Both the position numbers and the translations under genes were made by a program. A stretch of DNA of 64,000 nt from contig NZ_CP069791.1 in assembly GCF_016894265.1 (NCBI RefSeq), positions 2,294,001 to 2,358,000 of the forward strand, read 5' to 3'. The DNA is from Corynebacterium tuberculostearicum (lineage in GTDB: Bacteria; Actinomycetota; Actinomycetes; Mycobacteriales; Mycobacteriaceae). Of this stretch, positions 8,348-20,052 are shown in pieces; the first letter of the stretch is position 1; the number at the start of each line of letters is the position of its first letter. A model generated the notes under the pieces. That model saw only the letters and a program-made list of their open reading frames with translations, was not told the DNA's origin and did not search any database.

Positions 8348-8863
8348 TTAGAGCAATTCTACGAGGAAAGGGAGTTCGGTGGGGTGATAAAAGGCCATGA
8401 ACTTATCCAGTGCATCGCCCACGGCCAGCTCCGCATCTTCATCGCCCAAGTCTGCGGTATCGATGGCCTCGATGGCCCTCGCGGTGGTTTCCTCGGACTC
8501 CGCAATATCCACGTGGATGGACGCTAGGTCATCCTTGCTGAACTGTGCCGGCTTAAGCTCTACCACCGGCTCGCCCATATCCGGGCGCGGGGTAAGGACA
8601 GAATCATCCAAGTCTACCGAGATAACCACGCGGCGGTGCGGGAACTTCTCCTCATCGCCGATGGCCAAAAGGCGCATGGAGGCCATAGAGGCCTCGAGGA
8701 AGGCCGAGTAGGCAATTTCTTCTTCATCGCCCTCGGTATAGAACTCCTGCAGCGCAGGGGTCACCATAAAGCCCCAGCCGGAGCGCGCGGACAGCGAGCC
8801 GGTTTCTTCCAGTTCCGCCAGCATGGCGTAGGTCGCAGGGATGTAAACGCGGGCTTTAGCCAC
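8348..8863 (-). CDS. Conserved actinobacterial protein, DUF6912-like
   Basis: 171 residues, cytoplasmic, acidic. It starts at GTG 8863 (A-K-A-R-V-Y-I-P-A-T-Y), a start motif I associate with DUF6912 proteins that sit near aroA/rsgA and HAD genes in corynebacteria; the family name is from memory and moderately sure. The GTG overlaps the TAG stop of the upstream HAD gene (TAGTG), so the two are coupled. No catalytic motif is visible. Confidence 0.75.
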   Translation of the reverse strand: MAKARVYIPATYAMLAELEETGSLSARSGWGFMVTPALQEFYTEGDEEEIAYSAFLEASMASMRLLAIGDEEKFPHRRVVISVDLDDSVLTPRPDMGEPVVELKPAQFSKDDLASIHVDIAESEETTARAIEAIDTADLGDEDAELAVGDALDKFMAFYHPTELPFLVELL

Positions 8864-9273
8864 TAAAACTCACCTTCAATATCGAAGACTGCCTGGATTT
8901 CAACGGAGACGCGGTCAAAGCTGGTGTACAAAAAGCCCACCATGCCGGATTCCACGGCGGCGCGCACGTTGAGGATGGAATCATCAACCATGACACAGTC
9001 ATTGAGCGGCAGTTCTAGGGCATCCGCTGCCGCTTGGAAGGCTGCGACCTCAGGCTTTTCCGCCCCCACCTCGCCGGAGAGAACAACTGCGTCGACGTTT
9101 CCGCGGTACTCCCACTCGCGGATGTGCTCCGCGCCTGGTCCGCCTGGGTCATTGGACAGGATGGCGGTTGCTGCGCCATTTGCCTTGGCGGCGGCCAGCA
9201 GCGCCTTCCAGCGGCGGTTGTCTTCTTCGGTGCCGTCAAGGACGCCGACATAGTCAACGATTAGACCACGCAT
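8863..9273 (-). CDS. HAD-superfamily protein with altered motif I
   Basis: 136-residue HAD-like protein. The start is set at ATG 9273 (M-R-G-L-I-V-D-Y-V-G-V-L-D-G), with SD AAAGGAT upstream; the frame extends further but without family similarity. Motif I reads D-Y-V-G-V instead of D-x-D-x-T/V, so the second aspartate, the general acid/base of phosphatases, is replaced by Val. Motif II (I-L-S-N-D), the motif III Lys (G-A-E-K-P-E) and motif IV (M-V-D-D-S) remain. Phosphatase activity is doubtful; a binding or other role is possible. Coupled to the DUF6912 gene. Confidence 0.85.
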   Translation of the reverse strand: MRGLIVDYVGVLDGTEEDNRRWKALLAAAKANGAATAILSNDPGGPGAEHIREWEYRGNVDAVVLSGEVGAEKPEVAAFQAAADALELPLNDCVMVDDSILNVRAAVESGMVGFLYTSFDRVSVEIQAVFDIEGEF

Positions 9274-9449
9274 GTACTTAAATCCTTTGGTTACGATTCT
9301 CTTTAACTCCCCGAGAGTATAGCGAACCGCGCGCTCATTCGCGCCCACCCCTTTCAGGAAACCTTCAGAAATGGCGGGGTTGGGGCGGGCATGAGACAAT
9401 TATCACGCGTCCGCCTCCTGCCCTTATTCAGGAGCACTACTTCCCCACC

Positions 9450-9833
9450 ATGTACGAGCCCATTCCTGGCTACTCGCACCTCAAACTCTTCATTGCGCCC
9501 CACCGTGTGCGCTACGGCCGCTTGCCGACGTCCGCGGAAGTCGCCGCCCAGCACCGCATCCAAGGCTGGGTAGTCTTCGCGCTGGAGGTAGCCGCCGGCT
9601 ATCGCCCGCTAGCCCATCTCAATTCCCCGCGCTATTCGGATGCCATCCGCCTGCACATTGGATCGTGGGTACGCCGGCGCACAAGCCCCTATGCCACGGA
9701 CAGACTGCAATTAACCAGCCTGCACGCGCGGCCCAATGGCGAGTACTTTGGCTCCGCCTACATAGGCCAACAGCAGCATGCATTTACGGGCTCGGCGAGC
9801 CCCACCGGTTTAACGTCATTCCGCTTGCTCTAA
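9450..9833 (+). CDS. Rv3235 family protein (DUF6459-like)
   Basis: 127-residue conserved actinobacterial protein of unknown function. The segment A-L-E-V-A-A-G-Y-R-P-L-A-H-L (about 48-61) matches the family pattern EVxxGxRPxxQL, and the C-terminal part has the alternating beta pattern of the family. In Mycobacterium the relative Rv3235 lies a few genes from secA1, as here. SD AGGAG is about 14 bases before the ATG, rather far, so the start is tentative. It lies alone between two minus-strand genes. Confidence 0.75.
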   Translation: MYEPIPGYSHLKLFIAPHRVRYGRLPTSAEVAAQHRIQGWVVFALEVAAGYRPLAHLNSPRYSDAIRLHIGSWVRRRTSPYATDRLQLTSLHARPNGEYFGSAYIGQQQHAFTGSASPTGLTSFRLL

Positions 9834-9855
9834 CTCAGCGGGCAGGGCTTGGCGC

Positions 9856-10674
9856 CTAGGAGAAGAACTGACCCAGGTGAGAAAGGATTTCGGACCAGTC
9901 GAGTGCGGACCATCCGAATCCGGCGGCGCTGGTCAGCGCCGCTAAACCGGTGGCTAGGAGGCCACCTTCGAAGGCGGATAGACCGGAATGCTCGTTCGCC
10001 GTCGCATCCGCGGGCACGGTTCCCGCAGCATGGTGCGAGACGGCGGCCTGCTCCAAGGGTGCATTGACCTGCTTGGTGATGGTGACAATATCGTGCAGCG
10101 CCGCCGCATAGGAAGGGAACTCATCCGGGAAGGCGGAGCCAGTTTCCCCGATGGTCGGCAGCTGGCTACTTTGAGAGGTAGCCGCGTTGCCGGCGGGGGC
10201 CTGCGGCAAGTCCTTGGTAAACTCGCCCAGCTCGGCGCGAATTACCGCCTGGGCATAGTTGGCGCCCAGCATGTCGAGGTAATCCAATACGGCCGCTTCG
10301 GTGTACTGCTTGCCGTCTAGGGATTGCGTCCGCTCCTCTGGCTCCCACGGGAAGTCCAGTGGAGTGGAATAAATATTGCCATCGGTGCGCGCGGTATTGA
10401 GCCGGGCTTTGCCAAAGTAGTACTCGAAGGCGGCATCCGCCTTTTCCTGAGACAAAATTCCATCGGCCACCAATGCTTCCTTGCGCTGGGTAGCAATAGC
10501 CAGGATGGCCGCAGCCGCGTTATCCTGCTCAATCTTTTCGCCCGAATCCAAAATGATGCGCAACGAGGTGGCAGAATCACGCTGCATCTCATAGGCCACG
10601 GCCGGCGTGGCGCCACCGAGCAAGGTGGCAGACAGGAGCGTCGTAATACCGAGACGCAGAGAGCGGCGGCGCAT
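9856..10674 (-). CDS. Secreted hypothetical protein
   Basis: 272 residues. N-terminal signal peptide (M-R-R-R-S-L-R then a hydrophobic core, cleavage near A-V-A-Y at about 27-28). The mature region is mostly predicted helical and polar, with a Gly/Ala-rich hydrophobic stretch near the C-terminus (E-G-G-L-L-A-T-G-L-A-A-L-T-S-A-A-G-F-G) that could be a membrane segment. No recognised domain. It lies downstream of secA1 on the same strand but 140 bp away. Confidence 0.7.
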   Translation of the reverse strand: MRRRSLRLGITTLLSATLLGGATPAVAYEMQRDSATSLRIILDSGEKIEQDNAAAAILAIATQRKEALVADGILSQEKADAAFEYYFGKARLNTARTDGNIYSTPLDFPWEPEERTQSLDGKQYTEAAVLDYLDMLGANYAQAVIRAELGEFTKDLPQAPAGNAATSQSSQLPTIGETGSAFPDEFPSYAAALHDIVTITKQVNAPLEQAAVSHHAAGTVPADATANEHSGLSAFEGGLLATGLAALTSAAGFGWSALDWSEILSHLGQFFS

Positions 10675-10814
10675 CGTCAGTGGAGCTCCTCACAGGAAAT
10701 AAGCAGAAGGGACAGGTTTCTTATATTCTACTCATTTTTTCCTGAAAAGAAACCCGCCCCGCTCCCACTATCACGAGCGGGGGCTGGGCGGGATTGGACG
10801 AAGGGCGCCGAGGC

Positions 10815-13400
<2,586 letters not shown>

Positions 13401-13570
13401 GGTTAGTTAGTCCTTCTAGTCGCGACAATAAAGTTAACTCGTCGCTATTGTACTCACTCGCTTTCACAAAGCATCTCCCGCCTAGCACATAGGGCAGGCG
13501 CACAGCCTCCGTTCAGCCTGTATATCCCCCGCAACCTGCTTGCCGACGCCCCCTCCCCTAACCACACATT

Positions 13571-13600
13571 CGACCCCGCTGCATACTCGCAGCAGGGTCG
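13571..13600 (-). terminator. Intrinsic terminator after hpf
   Basis: CGACCC (13571-13576) pairs with GGGTCG (13595-13600), continued by GCTGC/GCAGC, just past the hpf stop on the minus strand. It separates hpf from secA1. Confidence 0.7.
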
Positions 13601-13625
13601 TTAGCTAAGAGAAGTATGAGCTCCT

Positions 13626-14270
13626 TTAAGCTTCAGCGTCTTCCGATAGGGAGATAATGCCGTAGTCGTAGGCGTGGCGGCGATAAACCACGGACGGCTT
13701 ATTGTTCTCCTCGTTGATAAAGAGGAAGAAGTCGTGGCCCACCAGCTCCATCTCGCTCAAGGCATCATCCACGCTCATCGGGGTAGCCGGGTGCTCCTTG
13801 GTGCGCACGATCTGGCCGGGTCGAACGTCCTCCACGGTCTCAGCATAAGGGTCAACGTAGCGCTCTTCCTTTGCGCGCTCAGCCTCGGCCTGCGCAACCA
13901 TTTCAGCGGCAATCTCGCCGGTGCCCTTCTGCGCGCGGTGACCGCTCTTGACGTTTTCGCGGCGCACCTTCACCTTGCGCAGGGAGCGCTCCATCTTGCC
14001 CAATGCGGTTTCGAGCGCTGCGTAAAAGGAATCTTCCTTGGCTTCAGCGCGGGCGATATGCCCCTTGCCCGTAGCGGTGATCTGGATGCGCTCCGCCTCG
14101 GAGTCACGGCGCGGGTTCGGCTCGTGCTGTAGCTCCACGTGGAAGAAGGTCAGGGTGGGGTCAAGGCGTTCAATCTTGGCCAGCTTGTCATTAACTCGCT
14201 CTTGGAAGTGATCGGGGACCTCGACGTTGCGGCCCGTAATCGTTACCTGAGCTTTGTTCGGCTGGGACAT
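13626..14270 (-). CDS. hpf: Ribosome hibernation-promoting factor, long form
   Basis: Binds the 30S decoding region and dimerises 70S ribosomes into inactive 100S particles. 214 residues: N-terminal HPF/YfiA domain (about 6-105, starting V-T-I-T-G-R-N-V-E-V-P), a charged linker, and the C-terminal dimerisation domain (about 155-210) ending Y-R-R-H-A-Y-D-Y-G-I-I-S. This is the long HPF typical of actinobacteria, in the conserved comF-hpf-secA1 order. Followed by its own terminator. Confidence 0.95.
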   Translation of the reverse strand: MSQPNKAQVTITGRNVEVPDHFQERVNDKLAKIERLDPTLTFFHVELQHEPNPRRDSEAERIQITATGKGHIARAEAKEDSFYAALETALGKMERSLRKVKVRRENVKSGHRAQKGTGEIAAEMVAQAEAERAKEERYVDPYAETVEDVRPGQIVRTKEHPATPMSVDDALSEMELVGHDFFLFINEENNKPSVVYRRHAYDYGIISLSEDAEA

Positions 14271-14414
14271 TGAGATGCCTCCCTTGAGTAGTGGGGACTA
14301 GAATTAATCACAGTAACTATCTCTCTGTGACACTCCTCATGATAGCACTGGTTATGACCTTTGCGGGAGATTTTTAGGCAACTCCCCTACCTCGAGGGTG
14401 GGCACCACCCCTAT

Positions 14415-15041
14415 CTAGGCATCAGCAAAGACCAATGCCCCACAGACTTCTACACCCGTGGCCTGCAGGGCGGCGATGCTGGCGGCGAGGGTGGCGCCGG
14501 TGGTAATGACGTCGTCGGCAAGCAGCGCAGGCGCCTGAGCAATAGGCACGCGCACGCGGACTCGGCCCTGCAGGTTTGCCCACCTATCCTGCGCGTTGAG
14601 CTCGGACTGGTCCGCGGTGGACTGGCCCATAGTAAGCGCCGCGCACACGCCCACACGCTGGTGCTGCGCCGCGGCGTGACACACAGCGGACACCGGATCT
14701 CCGCCGCGTGCCCGCGCCGAACGCGGCCGAGTAGGCGCGGGCACGAGGGTGAACTCGCGCGGGATATCGCCGCGGGCACTCAGATGGGCCAGCCCGGCCG
14801 CGAAGACGGCCCCCACATACTCGCGAACCGGCCGATTGCCTCGCTCCTTCATGCCAATAATGATGCGGCGGCGAATATCGGAATAGGGGCCGAGAGCATA
14901 GACGGGCGCGCCCAGCGGCCGAGGCCGGGCCACCATGTAGGGCGGCTGCCGCAAGTGATCGCGGCACTGTGGGCACAAAACCTCGCCCGGCGCGCCGCAC
15001 CCAGCGCACGCACGCGGAAAAATAAGCTCCCCCAAGCCCAT
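14415..15041 (-). CDS. ComF family phosphoribosyltransferase-like protein
   Basis: 208 residues. N-terminal zinc-finger motif C-A-G-C-G then C-P-Q-C, and a C-terminal type I PRTase fold with the PRPP-binding loop L-L-A-D-D-V-I-T-T-G-A-T at about 170-181. ComF proteins assist DNA uptake in competent bacteria; in actinobacteria the role is unknown. It follows lpqB by 36 bp on the same strand, so it is likely read from the mtrAB-lpqB transcript. Confidence 0.9.
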   Translation of the reverse strand: MGLGELIFPRACAGCGAPGEVLCPQCRDHLRQPPYMVARPRPLGAPVYALGPYSDIRRRIIIGMKERGNRPVREYVGAVFAAGLAHLSARGDIPREFTLVPAPTRPRSARARGGDPVSAVCHAAAQHQRVGVCAALTMGQSTADQSELNAQDRWANLQGRVRVRVPIAQAPALLADDVITTGATLAASIAALQATGVEVCGALVFADA

Positions 15042-15077
15042 ACTTGCCTCTCCCCAGCCGCGCAGGCCCTCTGGCGG

Positions 15078-16811
15078 CTAATTAGAAACGATAGGGGAAG
15101 AACGCCGACCCTGCAGGCCGGAGACCTCGCGCCAGTTGGTTTCGTCCATGACGGTGGAAGGAAGCTCAAGCATAGCGTGCGAATCAGTAATAAAGAGCTT
15201 GGTAGGTGAGGTTGCCACGGCCACCACGGGGGCGGTGATATTGCCGGTAGGCATGGTCGAGGCCGAGGAACCATCCTGCTCGATGCGCCATACGGGCGAC
15301 TGGCTCGAGGAAGTACCCACGATGAGCGAGCCATCCGCATTCCAATCCAGCGAAAGGGCCGAGCCGGATACTTCGGGGCCCACCTCGCGGGCGTTGACGA
15401 TGCGCTTATCGCCGCTGCTGGATTGGGCAACGGCCGCGATATACACGTGGCCATCAATAATCATGGCCACGCGCGCACCGCTATGGGACAGGCGGATAAC
15501 GGAGATTTCGCTCTCGATATCGTCGATGCTGCGGGCATCCACCTCGGATTCGGAGATGCGGCCTGTGGTCTTGGAGCGCACCACGCGCACGATGCGATCG
15601 CCATCGACCACGGTCCAGGCGGCTTGCCCGTTGTACTCGAAGGTCGGCCGTGCCAGTGTGGGGCCATCCACTGAATCCTGCAGCTGGCCGTCAAGCTCGC
15701 CTATCTGCAGCGAGAAGTCACTATTAGACTTGCGGCGCACGGCCGCAACGAGGCCGCTATCGGCAACATCTACGGATTGCACGTCGCCGCTGCTGCCCAG
15801 CGTGGACTTCACGGGCTCGGCCACGCCATCGTCCACCTCGAGCAGGTTGCCCTCATTAAGGGCATAGAGCTTGGACAGTGAGGTGCTGCTTTCCTCCGGG
15901 TTATAGTCCGCGAAGTCATCCACGCTCAGGCTATCCATGCCCTCTACTAGGTCACCACCATCGGCCTTGACCTTGAAGGGGCCGGGATGGCCGGCTTCCG
16001 TGAGCGTCCACACCAACTGGGCCGCAAAGAGCGTGCGATCATGGGAGTCCAGGTCAGCAAGGCCCTCGAATTGGTAGCCCTGTTCGGGGTCATAGCCAGC
16101 GAAGGTGACATTCTCTCCCGCTGCCCGGCGGGTAGCGGGCGCAATGCTAGCTGAAGGTCCCTCCATCAACAGCGTAAGGAGCGTCGACTCCGATTGTTCG
16201 CCGCCCTTGTACAGCCAGCGGCGGTCTGGAACCAGCACATAGTTGCTCTGCTTAAAGAAGTACAGCGATTGCGGGGTGTAGTGATTGCGCATTTCATTGC
16301 GCTCCATTACTACTCCGGCCGGCAAGCCATCGACGCGCCATCTATCGTCTTGCATCTTCATGTAGATGACGGCCTCGTAGCCCTCATTTTCCGGCACGTA
16401 CGCACCGCCGGTTTTAAGGCGGCCGATGATGGTGCCGCGCACTGTGAAGGCGCGCTCATTATCCCTCGAGCTTTGCTTACTAGCGGGCGCGGTAACGATG
16501 TCCAAGCTATCGACCACCATCACATCGCCGCTGGCGTCCCAGGCTTCGCGGGCGTTATCAGTCAGAAAGCCGCGCGCGACCTCATGATCGTTTCCCGGCA
16601 CGGCGGAAGCCTGGTAGAAATCGCGCAACGTCAAGTCCGGGTCATCGCCGGGTTGCGGTGCAATGACTTCTTCCGGGCCATCCTCTTGCTGTTGGTAGGT
16701 ACCGACCACCTGCGGACTGGTGTTTTTCGGCAGGGTGGAACAACCACTGACAAAAAGCACGGCCGCTGCGGTGCCGACAACTGCGGTCTTGTGATACTTC
16801 GCTCTCAACAC
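15078..16811 (-). CDS. lpqB: Lipoprotein LpqB, partner of the MtrAB system
   Basis: 577-residue secreted lipoprotein: signal peptide with lipobox V-S-G-C (Cys about 24). An N-terminal region followed by a GerMN-like domain (about 190-300) and a C-terminal beta-propeller-like region fit LpqB. LpqB binds the extracellular part of MtrB and modulates MtrA signalling and envelope properties in mycobacteria. The start is 2 bp after the mtrB stop, so it is co-translated, in the universal mtrA-mtrB-lpqB order. Confidence 0.95.
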   Translation of the reverse strand: MLRAKYHKTAVVGTAAAVLFVSGCSTLPKNTSPQVVGTYQQQEDGPEEVIAPQPGDDPDLTLRDFYQASAVPGNDHEVARGFLTDNAREAWDASGDVMVVDSLDIVTAPASKQSSRDNERAFTVRGTIIGRLKTGGAYVPENEGYEAVIYMKMQDDRWRVDGLPAGVVMERNEMRNHYTPQSLYFFKQSNYVLVPDRRWLYKGGEQSESTLLTLLMEGPSASIAPATRRAAGENVTFAGYDPEQGYQFEGLADLDSHDRTLFAAQLVWTLTEAGHPGPFKVKADGGDLVEGMDSLSVDDFADYNPEESSTSLSKLYALNEGNLLEVDDGVAEPVKSTLGSSGDVQSVDVADSGLVAAVRRKSNSDFSLQIGELDGQLQDSVDGPTLARPTFEYNGQAAWTVVDGDRIVRVVRSKTTGRISESEVDARSIDDIESEISVIRLSHSGARVAMIIDGHVYIAAVAQSSSGDKRIVNAREVGPEVSGSALSLDWNADGSLIVGTSSSQSPVWRIEQDGSSASTMPTGNITAPVVAVATSPTKLFITDSHAMLELPSTVMDETNWREVSGLQGRRSSPIVSN

Positions 16812-16813
16812 GC

Positions 16814-18592
16814 TTATTTCCTCCTGCCCTCAAAGTCCGGGGCCTTATAGGCGCGCCTGTCCGGAGCGGCCGCGCCGCGGTTAAGCTCACGTTCCGAAGG
16901 CCAGAGGATGCCATCGCCTTCTACCTCACCATCGGTGTCCCTGTCACTCTTCTCGACGTGCAGTGAGCTCATGCCGGATGAAATGGCCGGCGTTACAGAG
17001 GCGGGCCCGGCATCCAGCTCGGCGGCGCCAGTGTCCTGTGCTTCTGTAGCTTCAGCATCGGGTTCTGCCAGCTCACTACCATCCGCAGTGCTGGTGACGG
17101 GTGCGCCGGGAATCTCCACAGCGATGGGAGCCTCGCCCACCTCGGTATTCGGGGTGCGTGGAATAATGAGGCGGAAGCGAGAACCAAATCCCTCGTAACC
17201 GGTGGCATCTAGCGTGCCGCCGTGCAGGACGGCATCCTCGCGGGCGATAGCCAGGCCCAAACCGGTGCCGCCAGAATGGCGTTTGCGGGAAGAATCCGCA
17301 CGCCAGAAGCGGTTGAATACCAGCTCTTCCTGGCCAGGTTTTAAGCCTACGCCATGGTCCGTAACGGTAACGCCCACCGCAGCGTCCGTGGCTGCGACGT
17401 CTACCGCCACTGGATTGCCCTCCGAGTGGTCAATGGCATTGGCCAGAAGGTTGCGCAAGATCCGCTCAAGGCGGCGGGAATCGGCCTCGACTCCGATGCG
17501 CTCCTCCGGCAGGTTGAGCTGGACTTCCACGTCGAGCTCGCGGGCCAAATGCTCCACCTGCCCGTAGGCCGCCTCCACACACGAGCGCAGATCAATGGCT
17601 GCCGTAGACAAATCCGCCACACCAGCATCGTGGCGAGAAATCTCCAGCAAGTCCGCGAGCAATTCCTCGAAACGATCGAGCTCACTAGACATCAGGCGGG
17701 AAGCTCGCTGGGCGCCGTGCGGCAAGCTATCACTTTCGGCCTCAATCATGTCCGCGGCCATGCGCACGGTGGTCAATGGGGTGCGCAGCTCATGGGAGAC
17801 GTCAGAAGTAAACTGCCGCTGCAAATCGCCGTACTCCTCCAGCTGTGCAATTTGGGAGGAAAGCTTATCGGCCATGTTATTGAAGGATGCGGCCAAGCGA
17901 CCCATCTCATCATCGCTATCGACGGCCATGCGCTCCTTCAAATGACCCGCCGCCAAGCGCTGCGCAATGCGCGAGGCCGAGCGAATTGGCGTAATTACCT
18001 GCTGGGTGGCTAGCCAGGCAATGCCCACCAGCAACACCACGACCACTACGCCGGCCGCCGAGAGCAGGCCGCGCATCAACGCCATGGTGGATTCTTCCGA
18101 TTCCATGGACAACGCCAGGTAGACCTGCGTATGGGGAATATCGGTATCGGTAGGCGTGCCTACTAGCAAGGCGTTGTAGTGATCACCATTTTCGCGCGGA
18201 GCTGGGAAATACTGCTGCGCAATCTGGCCTTGATCCACCATTTCCCGCAGCTGATCCGGCACGGGGAAATCCTCGGGCGAAGTGGTAACAGAGCCATCCT
18301 GGTTTTCCACCACGATGACCGGTTCATAGACCGCCTGGGCATCGCCCTGTTGGGCGGAGAGCTGGCCCAAAGCAGCACGCGCAGAGTTGATGCGCACCTG
18401 GACGGAGTTAGCGGAACTGGTGGCATCGATCTGCTGTTCCACGGCCGTGCGGGCGCGCTCCAGCTCCTGTTGGGCCACGTCTTCTTTCTGGCTGACCAGG
18501 CGTTGGGTAAGCACGGACACCAGCGCGTAGGCCAAGATGATCATGACCACCGAGGAAGCGACCAAGATCATGCCAATGACGCGCGCCTGCAA
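16814..18592 (-). CDS. mtrB: Sensor histidine kinase MtrB
   Basis: Membrane sensor of the MtrAB system controlling cell-wall growth, division and osmotic response. From the TTG at 18592: TM1 (about 5-28), extracytoplasmic domain to about 170, TM2 (about 172-195), HAMP, H-box D-V-S-H-E-L-R-T-P-L, then N-box N-A-I-D-H, and ATP lid motifs D-H-G-V-G-L and S-G-G-T-G-L-G-L-A. Tail is long and acidic. The in-frame sequence upstream (18649 to 18593) encodes R-D-A-F-I-T-T-W-R-T-S, like the start of other MtrB proteins, but has no ATG, GTG or TTG; the true start may be an ATC or ATT. Confidence 0.95.
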   Translation of the reverse strand: MQARVIGMILVASSVVMIILAYALVSVLTQRLVSQKEDVAQQELERARTAVEQQIDATSSANSVQVRINSARAALGQLSAQQGDAQAVYEPVIVVENQDGSVTTSPEDFPVPDQLREMVDQGQIAQQYFPAPRENGDHYNALLVGTPTDTDIPHTQVYLALSMESEESTMALMRGLLSAAGVVVVVLLVGIAWLATQQVITPIRSASRIAQRLAAGHLKERMAVDSDDEMGRLAASFNNMADKLSSQIAQLEEYGDLQRQFTSDVSHELRTPLTTVRMAADMIEAESDSLPHGAQRASRLMSSELDRFEELLADLLEISRHDAGVADLSTAAIDLRSCVEAAYGQVEHLARELDVEVQLNLPEERIGVEADSRRLERILRNLLANAIDHSEGNPVAVDVAATDAAVGVTVTDHGVGLKPGQEELVFNRFWRADSSRKRHSGGTGLGLAIAREDAVLHGGTLDATGYEGFGSRFRLIIPRTPNTEVGEAPIAVEIPGAPVTSTADGSELAEPDAEATEAQDTGAAELDAGPASVTPAISSGMSSLHVEKSDRDTDGEVEGDGILWPSERELNRGAAAPDRRAYKAPDFEGRRK

Positions 18593-18660
18593 AGAGGTGC
18601 GCCACGTTGTAATGAAGGCGTCTCGAATGCGCCTTAGACGCTCAATGATGCCGATGGCCC

Positions 18661-19353
18661 TTACTCCCCGGCGCCGGCCTTGCCGGTCTTATACCCCACG
18701 CCGCGCACGGTCAGCACAATCTGCGGGTCTTCCGGATCGTGCTCGATCTTGGCACGCAGGCGCTGGACGTGCACGTTTACCAAGCGCGTATCAGAAGCAT
18801 TGCGATAGCCCCACACGGATTCCAACAGCGACTCACGCGTATGTACCTGGCCGGGGCGGCGCGCCATCTCCAGCAGCAGGTCAAACTCCAGCGGGGTCAG
18901 GTTCAGCTCGGTGCCATCGGTGCGGCGCACGGTATGCTCCGGCACATCAATGACAATGTCCGCAACCTCCAGGATTTCAGATTCCGCAGAATCGGTGCGG
19001 CGCAGGCGCGCACGGATGCGGGCGATGGGCTCCTTGGGCTTGAATGGCTTGGTGATGTAATCATCCGCGCCGGATTCAAGGCCAAGGACCACATCAACCG
19101 TATCGGTTTTGGCGGTCAGCATAACGATGGGCACGGAGGATTCACGGCGAATGGCACGGCAAATATCTACGCCATTCATGCCCGGGAGCATGAGGTCCAG
19201 CAGGATGAGGTCCGGCTCGTGCTGCTCAAAGGCAGGCACGGCGTCATTGCCGTCCATGACCGGAATGGGCTTGAGTCCCTCGGACTCGAGCACAATGGTC
19301 AGCATCTCTGAGATAGCCGGATCGTCATCGACAACCAAAATCTTGGGCGCCAC
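18661..19353 (-). CDS. mtrA: Response regulator MtrA
   Basis: OmpR/PhoB-type regulator, 230 residues. Receiver domain 1-120 with acidic pocket D-D-D, phospho-acceptor Asp in L-I-L-L-D-L-M-L-P-G-M (about 53), T in M-L-T-A-K and Lys in T-K-P-F. Winged helix 130-225 with R-L-V-N-V-H-V-Q-R-L-R-A-K-I-E and V-R-G-V-G-Y. MtrA controls wall-hydrolase and osmoregulation genes. It follows tmk by 3 bp and precedes mtrB. Confidence 0.97.
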   Translation of the reverse strand: MAPKILVVDDDPAISEMLTIVLESEGLKPIPVMDGNDAVPAFEQHEPDLILLDLMLPGMNGVDICRAIRRESSVPIVMLTAKTDTVDVVLGLESGADDYITKPFKPKEPIARIRARLRRTDSAESEILEVADIVIDVPEHTVRRTDGTELNLTPLEFDLLLEMARRPGQVHTRESLLESVWGYRNASDTRLVNVHVQRLRAKIEHDPEDPQIVLTVRGVGYKTGKAGAGE

Positions 19354-19356
19354 GTT

Positions 19357-19971
19357 TTATTCTCCTACAAGGTCTTTTATCGCTGAAATAATAGTATCCG
19401 CATCGGCGGTAGCGATCCAGCGTCCACCCCAGCCCGCATCTGCCAAGCGCCGGTAGGCTGCGGCGGTGCGTTCCTGCAACCCGCCATCGCGTTCGTAGCG
19501 GTCGCGTTCCCGGCTGGCGTCTGCCTGGGCTCGTGCCTGCGCTCTTTCCGACGCCACCTCTACCGCCGTATCCAAATACACCTGCAGGTCTGCCTGCGGC
19601 AGGCCGAGGGTGCTAAATTCCAGATCGTGTACCCACTCCATCACCGCATCGTCTTCGAGCCGCGCCGCCGAATACGCCGCATTGGAGGCCACGTAACGAT
19701 CCAATAGCACCACGGTGTCGGATTCCTTGGCGCGCTGCAGCTGGTCCTTGACGCCATAGCGATCCAACGCGAATAGCGTCGCCATGGCATAAGCCGAATC
19801 CGTGAGGTCGCCCATCTTTCCGTAGAGCGCCTTTTGCGCTAGTTGCGCGTGAATCGAGTCCGCATAGCGCGGAAAAGCAATAACCTCTACGGGCCGGTCC
19901 AACGACTCCTTGAGTGCGGAGACCAACGTATTTTTACCGGCACCGTCGATGCCTTCGATGCTGATCAGCAT
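19357..19971 (-). CDS. tmk: Thymidylate kinase
   Basis: Phosphorylates dTMP to dTDP for DNA synthesis. 204 residues, P-loop E-G-I-D-G-A-G-K-N-T, the DR[YH] motif in L-L-D-R-Y-V-A-S-N-A-A-Y, and a lid with R-D-R-Y-E. The D-G-A-G-K-x-T loop matches the actinobacterial type. It heads the mtrA-mtrB-lpqB gene string, as in Mycobacterium (Rv3247c-Rv3244c), but sahH, next door in Mycobacterium, is absent. Confidence 0.95.
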   Translation of the reverse strand: MLISIEGIDGAGKNTLVSALKESLDRPVEVIAFPRYADSIHAQLAQKALYGKMGDLTDSAYAMATLFALDRYGVKDQLQRAKESDTVVLLDRYVASNAAYSAARLEDDAVMEWVHDLEFSTLGLPQADLQVYLDTAVEVASERAQARAQADASRERDRYERDGGLQERTAAAYRRLADAGWGGRWIATADADTIISAIKDLVGE

Positions 19972-20052
19972 AGGTGTGGGCTATCTTCCCTTCTGTTATT
20001 TCACCCGCGGGGCCGCTTTCGCGCCGCTGCTGCCGCGGGCAGCAGGATCGAC

